Part shown: one piece after another, positions 17,013 through 24,429 of the stretch
Layout of the letters: every line of letters starts with the position of its first letter
Numbering within the stretch: position 1 is the stretch's first letter
Assembly (NCBI GenBank): GCA_963717985.1
Contig: CAVQYC010000004.1
Location: 372,001 to 436,000, forward strand
Source: BOG-1155 sp963717985
Lineage (GTDB): Bacteria > Desulfobacterota > Syntrophorhabdia > Syntrophorhabdales > WCHB1-27
DNA: 64,000 nucleotides
Direction of reading: 5' to 3'
The notes under the pieces: generated by a model
The model's database searches: none
Seen by the model: only the letters and a program-made list of their open reading frames with translations
What the model was told of the DNA's origin: nothing
Translations under genes and position numbers: made by a program

Positions 17013-18533
17013 TCATGAACGTGATGCGGTGACGGCGGTGAGAACGGGCAGGCCGAGCCGCTGCTCCACGTCCTGGGCCGTGTTAAAGGTGCGGCCGAGA
17101 TATTCGGAGGAGAATGCAGCGCCCAGGGCGGATACGGCGCCCAGCATTATGGAGAGCGATAGGTTGAGCAATTTCTTTGGCTTGACCGGCTTCGTTGGGA
17201 CGGCTGCTGCCTGGATGATGGAGATATTAGCCATCTTTTTGCGGTTCATGTCGTCGGAAATGCGGGCCTCCTCCCATCTATCTTTGTAGGTGAGGTAATC
17301 CCGCTCGTTGGTCGCTGTGTCCCGTTTCAGATCCTGGAACTGCTTCTCCTGCCTGTCCAGATTCTTGAGGGCGCTGTCGACCCTGGCGATCTGAGGGCCA
17401 AGGGAAGCGAGCTTTGCCTCCTGGGCGCGAAGGTCCGCTTCTGCCTTAATGCGCTCTTTCTCCGTCTCCTGATAGACAAGGTTGCCTGTCCTGACTTTCG
17501 AGGTTACGTCCTTTTCCTGGGCAGCGAGGAAGTCCTCCGCCATCCGGATCTCTTTGCGCACGTCCTTGACCGGGGGGCTCTCCTCCTTGTATTTGATGAG
17601 GAGCTCGTGTTCCTTGAGCTTAAGGTCGAGCAGCTTGGCTTTCGCATCGGTGAGGATGTTTCCCTGCTCCGAAAACACAAAGGTATTGCTGTCCTCTGCA
17701 ATCGTGCGGGACTGCGCCTTCAAAGAGCGCAATTTCTCTTGCAGCTCCTGGATATTGTTCTGCGTTCCCTTGTAGGCAGTGTCCAGTTCCATGCGCTGCC
17801 TGAGCATGAGGTTTCTCTGCTCGTCGAGCGAATAGACACCCTGGGTCTGTTTGAAGCTTTGAAGCACCTCTTCAGACGTTGTGAGCTTCCGGCGGTATTC
17901 CGCGAGCTGCTCTTCGAGGAAGGAGGACTTGGGGTCGCTGTAAACCTGCAAGTGCTTTTCCTTGAAGTAGTCAACCAGGAGATTTACCACCCGGGCTGCC
18001 AGGTAGGGGTCCTTGTGTTGGAAGCTGACGTCGATCACGTTCGATTTCTTGACGCCCTCGACCGTGAGTTTTTTGCCGAACTCAATTATTGCTAAATCTT
18101 TTGGGGTGACAGTAATCCCTTTAGGGGCGAAGAACATACGTACAGTCGAAGCCCAAGAGGGCGGCTCAACCAAATCAGGATAAAGCTTCCCGACCCCGAT
18201 AGCGGTGATCACCCTGTCCGCCAGGTCCCGGTTGGTAATGATCTCTATTTCCGAGTTGAGGATCTCCTCCACCTGATTTTGGCTTGACTGGCCCAAGGAA
18301 ATGACCGGGCCCTTGTCGCCCACTTCCGGGCGGTACACGTACTCCCTTCCGAACTTGACCAGTATGCTTGATTTCGCTTCAAAGGTCGGTGCAAGGAGAA
18401 AAGAGCCGACGGTCACCGTGACGACAACGCTGAAGAAGACGGCGAGGACCTTTGTCTTATGTTTGAAGAGGACGGCCAGAAAATCCCTGAGTGTTCCGGC
18501 CTGGGCTCCTGTGTCCTGTCTCTTGTCGATCAT
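17013..18533 (-). CDS. Chain-length determinant protein (Wzz/GumC-like)
   Basis: The protein of 506 residues has a first membrane helix (VLAVFFSVVVTVTVGSFLL), a Wzz domain, a long coiled-coil from about residue 190 to 410 rich in Glu, Lys and Gln, a GNVR-type linker, and a second membrane helix near the C-terminus (LSIMLGAVSALGAAF). It is the inner-membrane polysaccharide co-polymerase. ATG 18533 with AGGAGG 6 nt upstream is chosen rather than the in-frame codon at 18572. The kinase domain found fused in some relatives is encoded separately by the degenerate gene downstream. Confidence 0.92.
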   Translation of the reverse strand: MIDKRQDTGAQAGTLRDFLAVLFKHKTKVLAVFFSVVVTVTVGSFLLAPTFEAKSSILVKFGREYVYRPEVGDKGPVISLGQSSQNQVEEILNSEIEIITNRDLADRVITAIGVGKLYPDLVEPPSWASTVRMFFAPKGITVTPKDLAIIEFGKKLTVEGVKKSNVIDVSFQHKDPYLAARVVNLLVDYFKEKHLQVYSDPKSSFLEEQLAEYRRKLTTSEEVLQSFKQTQGVYSLDEQRNLMLRQRMELDTAYKGTQNNIQELQEKLRSLKAQSRTIAEDSNTFVFSEQGNILTDAKAKLLDLKLKEHELLIKYKEESPPVKDVRKEIRMAEDFLAAQEKDVTSKVRTGNLVYQETEKERIKAEADLRAQEAKLASLGPQIARVDSALKNLDRQEKQFQDLKRDTATNERDYLTYKDRWEEARISDDMNRKKMANISIIQAAAVPTKPVKPKKLLNLSLSIMLGAVSALGAAFSSEYLGRTFNTAQDVEQRLGLPVLTAVTASRS

Positions 18534-18543
18534 AGAGAGCCTC

Positions 18544-19245
18544 CTACTGCGATATGGAAAAGTAGTATCCAAAGCCGGGGTTAATGGGCAGGTTGTTCTT
18601 GATATACAGTGTAATCCACTTGTTCACATTACCGATGGGAGATTTCGGTAGATAGACGATGTCGAATGGGAGGAGAAGGATGTCCTGACCCATGTTCTTG
18701 CCGTTGATGATTGCCCACAAATCGATTGGAATGGCCAGAGGCTCGTTCGAAGGACCGCGCCGGATGAGGATGAGCTCATGGAGGCGCGCACTGTCTTTGT
18801 ACCCCCCTGCCATAGCGATGGCCTGCATCACGGTCACCTGGCCCGTAAGAGGGAAGAGGCCCGGCTTATTCACCTCGCCGTCCACGTAGATCCTCTGGCC
18901 GGCAAATACACGCATCGTGACCGTTATGGCGCTGCGTTGTATCATCGATTCGTAGCGCTGCTGCAGTGTCGACGTAAGCTCGCCGGGAGTCATATCGATG
19001 ACCATCAGTTCCCCGATGAGCTGGAGCGAGATGAAGCCATCCGGGCGCACTATAACCCGGTCATTCAATTCAGGGTTGTAGAAGAACCTGACCTCAAGCT
19101 CGTCGCCCGCCTGGATGCGGTACGCTTTCTGCGGATAGGCATTCGCCTGGACCCGTGGGTCCGTCAGTGACACCGGGTTCCGGACCATTGCGCCGCACGA
19201 CGCGAGCGCAAGTACAAGAAAAAGTATTGAACAGACGCGCATCAT
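18544..19245 (-). CDS. Polysaccharide export lipoprotein (Wza-like, Poly_export/SLBB)
   Basis: A lipoprotein signal (LALASC) is followed by a Poly_export domain (YRIQAGDELEVRFFYNPELN) and SLBB-type segments (IYVDGEVNKPGLFPLTGQVT). This is the outer-membrane channel family through which the polymer leaves the cell. ATG 19245, preceded by AGGAGG at 6 nt, is the start. It is the first gene of the minus-strand operon. At 233 residues it is shorter than E. coli Wza, as is common for GumB-like relatives. Confidence 0.92.
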   Translation of the reverse strand: MMRVCSILFLVLALASCGAMVRNPVSLTDPRVQANAYPQKAYRIQAGDELEVRFFYNPELNDRVIVRPDGFISLQLIGELMVIDMTPGELTSTLQQRYESMIQRSAITVTMRVFAGQRIYVDGEVNKPGLFPLTGQVTVMQAIAMAGGYKDSARLHELILIRRGPSNEPLAIPIDLWAIINGKNMGQDILLLPFDIVYLPKSPIGNVNKWITLYIKNNLPINPGFGYYFSISQ

Positions 19246-19784
19246 GCGTAACCTCCTCGTGTAAAATGGCATGAGTTCTTAGACGAGCCGGGGGGGTGGC
19301 TCAAGTGAATCTTATGTAGGCTACCGCCCTCTAGGGTCTCTATTTGTGCGTTTGGGATCTTTTAGGACTTTCATAATTAGCCGGATACCAATCCTTCTAC
19401 CGCAAAGCCCTTCATTTCAACATGTGAAGAGGGCATGTCACGATAATTATGAGACCCTTAATAGATCGAATGCCCCCCGGAATTCTCTGTTATAGAGATA
19501 CGTAGGTACGGATGATGCATGTGTCAAGACCTGTCCGCTACCTAAATCCACTGCCTAAAATAAATCTCCATCGTTATTGCAAAGGGTTATATGCGGAGGA
19601 TTTTAGGTCCGGTCTCGGGTCTCGCGCCAGGACCTCTGGTAAGTTATGCGCCGGAGACTGAAGCGCCCCATATCCGCAGAATTCTCTGACAGAGACTCAA
19701 CAAACAAGAGGAAGCCCAACCCTGAAGATGATATAATGAACCGGCGCAGGTCAGGCACGCCGCATAGGGAGATGCCGAAAACGG
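19246..19784. promoter_or_regulatory. Divergent intergenic region of the polysaccharide operon and the TPR glycosyltransferase
   Basis: This 539-bp stretch has no convincing gene. It should contain the promoters of both divergent units. Two copies of GAATTCTCTG (19480-19489 and 19679-19688) are each followed by a sequence that makes a short inverted repeat (CTCTGTTATAGAG and TCTCTGACAGAGA), which looks like a duplicated protein-binding site. A TCATAATTA/TAATTATGA inverted pair lies at 19370-19378 and 19444-19452. No clear sigma-54 or sigma-70 core could be assigned. Confidence 0.4.
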
Positions 19785-22700
19785 ATGAAACAGACGCCGC
19801 ATAAAATCACAAATAGCAAATTGGCACACTCGATCAACACGCTCGCGGCTTTGTTCAACCAGGGTCGTTACGCAGAGGGAGCAGTCCTCGCAAAGAAGCT
19901 GACCGTGCGTTTTCCGCAGAATGGGGTCGGCTGGAAGGCGCTGGGGGTGATGCTCGTGTTGCAGGGAAGGAGCGCGGAAGCGCTGGAGCCTATGCGGAAA
20001 GCGGCAGAACTTTTACCGGGAGACGCTGAAGCGCATTACAACCTGGGCGTCACCCTCCGGGACCAGGGCCGGCTCACGGAGGCTGAAGCCAGTTACCGCC
20101 AGGCGCTTTCGATAAAGCCGGATCACGCTGAAGGACATTATAACCTGGGCAACACCCTCCACGACCAGGGCAGGCTCGCGGAGGCCGAAGCCGGCTATAG
20201 ACAGACGCTCTCCATCAGGCCGGACTACGCTGAAGCGCATAACAACCTGGGCGTCACCCTCCGGGACCAGGGCAGGCTCACGGAGGCTGAAGCCAGCTAC
20301 CGCCAGGCGCTCTCGATAAAGCCGGATTTCGCTGAAGCTCATAACAACCTCGGCAATGCCCTCAAGGAACAGGGCAGGCTCACGGAGGCTGAAGCCAGCT
20401 ACCGGCAGGCGCTCTCGATCAAGCCGAACTACGCTGAAGCCTATAGCAACCTGGGCAACGTCCTCAAGGAGCAGGGCAGGCTCACGGAGGCCGAAGCAAG
20501 TTACCGCCAGGCGCTCTCGATCAAGCCGGATTCCGCTGAAGCCTATAGCAACCTGGGCATCGCCCTCCGGGCACAAAGCCGGCTCACGGAGGCCGAAGCA
20601 AGTCACCGCCAGGCGCTCTCGATCAAGCCCGATTCCGCCGAAGCCCATAGCAACCTGGGTAACGCGCTCCAGGACCAGGGTAGGCTCACAGAAGCCGAAG
20701 CTAGTTACCGCCAGGCGCTTTCCATCAAGCCGGACTACTCTGAAGCGCATAGCAACCTGGGCAGCGCCCTCCAGGAGCAGGACAGGCTCACGGAGGCCGA
20801 AGCCAGTTACCGCCAGGCGCTTTCGATAAACCCTGACTATGCTGAAGCGCACAGCAACCTGGGCAACGTCCTCAAGGAGCAGGGCAGGCTCGCGGAGGCC
20901 GAAGATAGTTACCGCCAGGCGCTTTCGATAAAGCCGGACTATGCTGAAGCGCATTACAACCTGGGTAACGCGCTCAAGGACCAGGGCAGGCTCACGGAGG
21001 CTGAAGCCAGCTACCGGCAGGCGCTCTCGATAAAGCCGGACTACTCTGAAGCGCACAGCAACCTGGGCGTCACCCTCCAGGACCAGGGCCGGCTCGCGGA
21101 GGCCGAAGCCAGTTACCGCCAGGCGCTTTCGATAAAGCCGGACTATGCTGAAGCGCACAGCAACCTGGGCAACGCCCTCCAGGAGCAGGGAAGGCTCGCG
21201 GAGGCCGAAGCCAGTTACCGCCAGGCCCTCTCCATCAGGCCGGATTTCGCTGAAGCGCACAGCAACCTGGGCGTCAGCCTCAAGGACCAGGGCAGGCTCG
21301 CGGAGGCCGAAGCAAGTTTGCGCCAGGCCCTTTCGATAAATCCGGATTCCGCTGAAGCCCATAACAACCTGGGCATCACCCTCCAGGACCAGGGCAGGCT
21401 CGCGGAGGCCGAAGCAAGATATCGCCACGCCCTCTCCATCAGGCCGGATTTCACTGAAGCGCACAGCAACCTGGGCGTCAGCCTCAGGGACCAGGGCAGG
21501 CTCGCGGAGGCCGAGGCAAGTTTGCGCCAGGCGCTCTCCATCAGGCCGGATTATGCTGAAGCGCATAACAACCTGGGCGTCGCCCTCAGGGACCAGTGCC
21601 GGCTCACGGAGGCCGAAGCAAGCTATCGACAGGCGCTTTCCATCAAGCCGGATTATGCTGAAGCGCACAGCAACCTCCTATTCAGCCTGAACTATATCCC
21701 GGGTCATCATGTTTTGCATCACCTTGAAGAGGCTTCCAGATACGGACGGATGGCGGCCAAAAAGGTGGGGGCACGCTTTTCCGCCTGGCAGTGTGCGCCC
21801 CGGCCGGAACGCCTGCGGGTAGGGTTTGTGTCCGGGGACCTGCATAACCATCCTGTCGGTTATTTCCTGGAAAGCGTCCTGGCACAGATCGATTCGTCCC
21901 GCATGGAGCTGACCGCCTACCCCACCGACCACAAGGTGGATGATCTAACACTCCGCATCAGACCATACTTTTCCGCCTGGAAACCGTTGGTCGGCCTGAG
22001 CGACGAAGCCGCTGCCGCTTCGATTCACGCGGATGGCATACATGTGTTGCTCGATTGTTCCGGCCATACGGGCAAAAACAGACTGCCCATATTCGCCTGG
22101 AAACCGGCTCCGGTGCAGACCAGTTGGCCGGGTTATTTTGCCACCACCGGTGTGGCTGAGATGGATTACCTCCTGGGCGATCCGTATGTGACGCCAGCCG
22201 GGGAGGAAGGGCATTTCACGGAGACCGTATGGCGGCTGCCGGAAACCTATCTCTGCTTCACCCCGCCCGACGTGCCTCTGGAAGTGGGACCGCTGCCGGC
22301 ACTCTCTTCCAAGTCCATCACCTTCGGCAGCTTTAACAACCTCGCCAAAATCAATGCTGCCGTAGTGACCCTGTGGGCGAAGGTGCTCCAGGCCGTACCT
22401 CATTCGCGTCTGTTCCTCAAAGCCAACCAGTTGAGCGACCCCGGCGTCCTTGATGCCACCCGCCGCCGGTTTGCCGCGTGTGGAATCACCCCCGACCGGT
22501 TAGTGCTGGAAGGCGCGTCTCCACGGGCAAAGATGCTGGAGGCATATAACCGCGTAGACATTATCCTCGGTCCTTTCCCGTACGGCGGTGGAACCACCAG
22601 CGCCGAGGGGTTGTGGATGGGGGTGCCGGCTATTACCCGCCGGGGGGATTGTTTTCTTCCTCACATAGGAGAAAGCATTGCCCATAACGCCGGATTGGCT

Positions 22701-23633
22701 GACTGGATCGCTGAAAATGATGACGACTATGTGGCGAAAGCCATACTGCACACGGCAGATCCGGGGCGTCTGGCCGCCCTGCGCAGTACGCTGCGCGCCC
22801 AGGTGCTGGCCTCCCCGCTCTTCGACGCCCCCCGCTTTGCCCGGCATCTTGAAGCAGCGCTGTGGGGGATGTGGGAACGACGGCAGAGCCTGGGAAGCGG
22901 GACGGAGGACCGGAAGGAGCGCACCAACTCGTCCCGCTGCACCAGGGATGTCATCGAAGTGGAAACAGGAAAGATCGAGATAGTATCCGCCACCAGATGC
23001 AACGCCGAGGAATTCACACAAACCCCCCTGGGTCAATCCCTCGGCAGGCTGGCCCAGGATCCCAGGCTGGTGTTCCATGTCACCTTCTCCAATTCCGCGG
23101 GTCTTCCGGAGATATACAACCGACGCATTCGAGAGTCTGCCAACGACATGCTTGTCTTTGTTCACGATGATGTGTGGATTGATGACTATTTCTTGGCAGA
23201 TCGCGTGATTGACGGACTGGAGCTTTATCACGTGATCGGGGTTGCGGGAAATACACGCCTCATCGATTCACATGTTGCGTGGCATCTCAAGAAAGGGGAA
23301 TGGGATTTTCCCCATCTTAGCGGCTCTGTCGCTCACGGAGCCGGACCATTTGGCCAAGTATCCCACTACGGTGATAGTCCTCGAAAATGCGAGCTCTTGG
23401 ATGGAGTGCTTCTCGCGGCTCGACGGTCTGTGCTTCGGGAGAAAGGCGTGTCCTTCGACACGCGATTTTCTTTCCATTTCTACGATCTCGACTTTTGTCG
23501 CGCAGTACGACAAAGTGGTCTATCCGTGGGAACATGGCCGATCGCTATTACCCATAAAAGTGGAGGGACCTTTGGCTCGGCTCAGTGGATAGAGGCGCTT
23601 ACGGTCTACAAAGCCAAGTGGCCGGAGCCCTGA
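19785..23633 (+). CDS. TPR-OGT (GT41, SPINDLY-like) glycosyltransferase fused to a GT2-like domain
   Basis: This 1282-residue protein has three parts. Residues about 60-640 are TPRs, including sixteen 34-residue units of almost identical sequence (LTEAEASYRQALSIKPDYAE type). Residues about 675-1025 are a GT41 O-GlcNAc-transferase domain, with GFVSGDLHNHPVG (catalytic-site His), LLDCSGHTGKNRLPIFAWKP and PYGGGTTSAEGLWMGVPAIT. Residues about 1060-1280 form a GT-A-like domain with VHDDVWIDD, DGVLLAARRSV and FYDLDFCRAVRQSG, resembling StrF-type GT2 proteins. It likely glycosylates proteins, with the TPR superhelix binding substrate. No signal peptide is visible, so it is cytoplasmic. Its position next to the polysaccharide operon, divergently oriented, suggests a cell-surface role, but that is inference. 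Confidence 0.9.
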   Translation: MKQTPHKITNSKLAHSINTLAALFNQGRYAEGAVLAKKLTVRFPQNGVGWKALGVMLVLQGRSAEALEPMRKAAELLPGDAEAHYNLGVTLRDQGRLTEAEASYRQALSIKPDHAEGHYNLGNTLHDQGRLAEAEAGYRQTLSIRPDYAEAHNNLGVTLRDQGRLTEAEASYRQALSIKPDFAEAHNNLGNALKEQGRLTEAEASYRQALSIKPNYAEAYSNLGNVLKEQGRLTEAEASYRQALSIKPDSAEAYSNLGIALRAQSRLTEAEASHRQALSIKPDSAEAHSNLGNALQDQGRLTEAEASYRQALSIKPDYSEAHSNLGSALQEQDRLTEAEASYRQALSINPDYAEAHSNLGNVLKEQGRLAEAEDSYRQALSIKPDYAEAHYNLGNALKDQGRLTEAEASYRQALSIKPDYSEAHSNLGVTLQDQGRLAEAEASYRQALSIKPDYAEAHSNLGNALQEQGRLAEAEASYRQALSIRPDFAEAHSNLGVSLKDQGRLAEAEASLRQALSINPDSAEAHNNLGITLQDQGRLAEAEARYRHALSIRPDFTEAHSNLGVSLRDQGRLAEAEASLRQALSIRPDYAEAHNNLGVALRDQCRLTEAEASYRQALSIKPDYAEAHSNLLFSLNYIPGHHVLHHLEEASRYGRMAAKKVGARFSAWQCAPRPERLRVGFVSGDLHNHPVGYFLESVLAQIDSSRMELTAYPTDHKVDDLTLRIRPYFSAWKPLVGLSDEAAAASIHADGIHVLLDCSGHTGKNRLPIFAWKPAPVQTSWPGYFATTGVAEMDYLLGDPYVTPAGEEGHFTETVWRLPETYLCFTPPDVPLEVGPLPALSSKSITFGSFNNLAKINAAVVTLWAKVLQAVPHSRLFLKANQLSDPGVLDATRRRFAACGITPDRLVLEGASPRAKMLEAYNRVDIILGPFPYGGGTTSAEGLWMGVPAITRRGDCFLPHIGESIAHNAGLADWIAENDDDYVAKAILHTADPGRLAALRSTLRAQVLASPLFDAPRFARHLEAALWGMWERRQSLGSGTEDRKERTNSSRCTRDVIEVETGKIEIVSATRCNAEEFTQTPLGQSLGRLAQDPRLVFHVTFSNSAGLPEIYNRRIRESANDMLVFVHDDVWIDDYFLADRVIDGLELYHVIGVAGNTRLIDSHVAWHLKKGEWDFPHLSGSVAHGAGPFGQVSHYGDSPRKCELLDGVLLAARRSVLREKGVSFDTRFSFHFYDLDFCRAVRQSGLSVGTWPIAITHKSGGTFGSAQWIEALTVYKAKWPEP
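20073..21704 (+). repeat. Sixteen tandem 102-bp repeats encoding TPR units
   Basis: The DNA itself is repetitive: the unit begins CTCACGGAGG (or CTCGCGGAGG), spaced exactly 102 bp from 20073 to 21603, and includes near-constant CAGGCGCT and GCACAGCAACCTGGGC segments. Nucleotide identity between units is much higher than protein function would require, so gain and loss of units by recombination is likely. The last unit diverges after AGCAACCT. Assembly from short reads could miscount the units. Confidence 0.93.
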
Positions 23634-24061
23634 CGACAAGGAGCGATCGAGACCCTGCGCATGGGACCGGCCGATAACTGAAACCCGTGACAACCTGGGC
23701 AAAGTGAATTCATCCTAAAGCTCATTTGACTATCTTCAGGCTTTGTTTTGCAGTGATGCCATTTTCACCGGTTTCTCCTTCGTCAATTCTTGTAGTTATA
23801 TTTGACAGGATATTTCGTTTATTACAGGAAGCAGTACTCGCCAGCTCCCCCTCCGGGTGCGACCCGGCAAGGCAATATGGAGCCGGGTACAAAGGCCCTG
23901 TCGTCTCACTTTTTTTCAAGAACACCGCGGAGAATGCTCCTTGTCACTGCTATTTGTCACGCTGCCTCAAGGCATTCCTGGGGGGATGATTTTGGTTCAT
24001 CTCCAGGCCCGCGCAGCTCTTATAAGGTCTGTCATCAAAATTAGAAAAAGCTAAAAAAGGC
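23634..24061. other. Non-coding stretch between the TPR gene and the metal-uptake operon
   Basis: No reading frame here has coding character or a ribosome site. It contains the conserved hairpin described at 23858-23890 and ends at the -35 element of the next operon. No clear terminator was found after the TPR gene. Confidence 0.5.
23858..23890 (+). other. Repeated covarying hairpin motif, copy A
   Basis: ACCCGGC (23862-23868) pairs with GCCGGGT (23882-23888) around a 13-nt loop, AAGGCAATATGGA. A second copy at 62982-63014 has the same flanks and loop but ACCCAGC/GCTGGGT in the stem, that is, one G-C pair changed to A-T on both sides. The conserved loop and compensated stem suggest a structured RNA or a repeat element selected as a hairpin. 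It does not fit a riboswitch I can name. Confidence 0.5.
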
Positions 24062-24120
24062 TTGACATACCGTTAACTTTTATGGGATATAACGTACGTT
24101 ATATAAGCATGAAGCCAACG
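24062..24120 (+). promoter_or_regulatory. Promoter with two ModE-like operator boxes
   Basis: TTGACA (24062-24067) is followed by a candidate -10 (TATAAC at 24088-24093; 20-bp spacing, or GATATA at 24086-24091 with 18 bp). Two 24-bp boxes of the ModE form (8-bp half, 8-bp spacer, 8-bp inverted half) lie here: 24071-24094 with a perfect right half ATATAACG and left half CGTTAACT, and 24097-24120 with a perfect left half CGTTATAT and a poor right half AGCCAACG. Their junction makes a perfect 18-bp palindrome, ATATAACGTACGTTATAT (24087-24104). E. coli ModE sites have the half-site CGTTATAT with 8-bp spacing. Overlap with the -10 region suggests repression by ModE bound to molybdate or tungstate. 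Confidence 0.6.
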
Positions 24121-24429
24121 TGTCCGGCATGGCGCGGAGTCCGCAAATCTGCGTGCCCCTGCCTTGATGCACCAACCATGAGCCGCTATACGGTGCTCGC
24201 AGGAGCTGTGCACGTTATCCGGAAGATGTCCTTACTGAACGCCAGCGGCGAGCAGTGAGCCAGTCCGATTGCCGCGCATCCTGATGGTTGCTCTATGTGG
24301 CATACAGGTGGGTCGAAAACCGGCCGGAAAGTCGATAGACGGGTGAAGGGAGTGTGGTCCTTCTGAGATATGACCGCACCGGGAAATGGTGGGGTGAGAA
24401 TAAAATAAATGGGGAAGGAGGAAGGGAAC
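24121..24429 (+). other. Long 5' leader of the metal-uptake operon
   Basis: About 310 nt separate the probable transcription start from the TonB-receptor start codon, and no gene was recognised in it. It is GC-rich with several possible stems. The B12-box motif of cobalamin riboswitches was looked for and is not present. I could not match it to the Moco RNA consensus from memory. A structured regulatory leader is possible but unproven. Confidence 0.35.

Noticed and set aside
20013..21668. 551-residue open frame on the minus strand across the TPR repeats
   Set aside because: It is the mirror of the 102-bp repeat unit; the plus-strand frame has the coherent TPR protein, and the minus frame has no ribosome site or known domain.
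20073..21704. CRISPR-like array
   Set aside because: The 102-bp units are contiguous coding repeats without unique spacers; no cas gene is near.
23858..23890. GEMM (c-di-GMP-I) riboswitch
   Set aside because: The motif has only one short stem and lacks the GCAAAGCC tetraloop-receptor signature and the second stem of GEMM RNAs.
24121..24429. Cobalamin riboswitch in the leader of the TonB receptor
   Set aside because: The conserved B12 box (GCCACTG) and its GGGAAGGC-like partner were not found.
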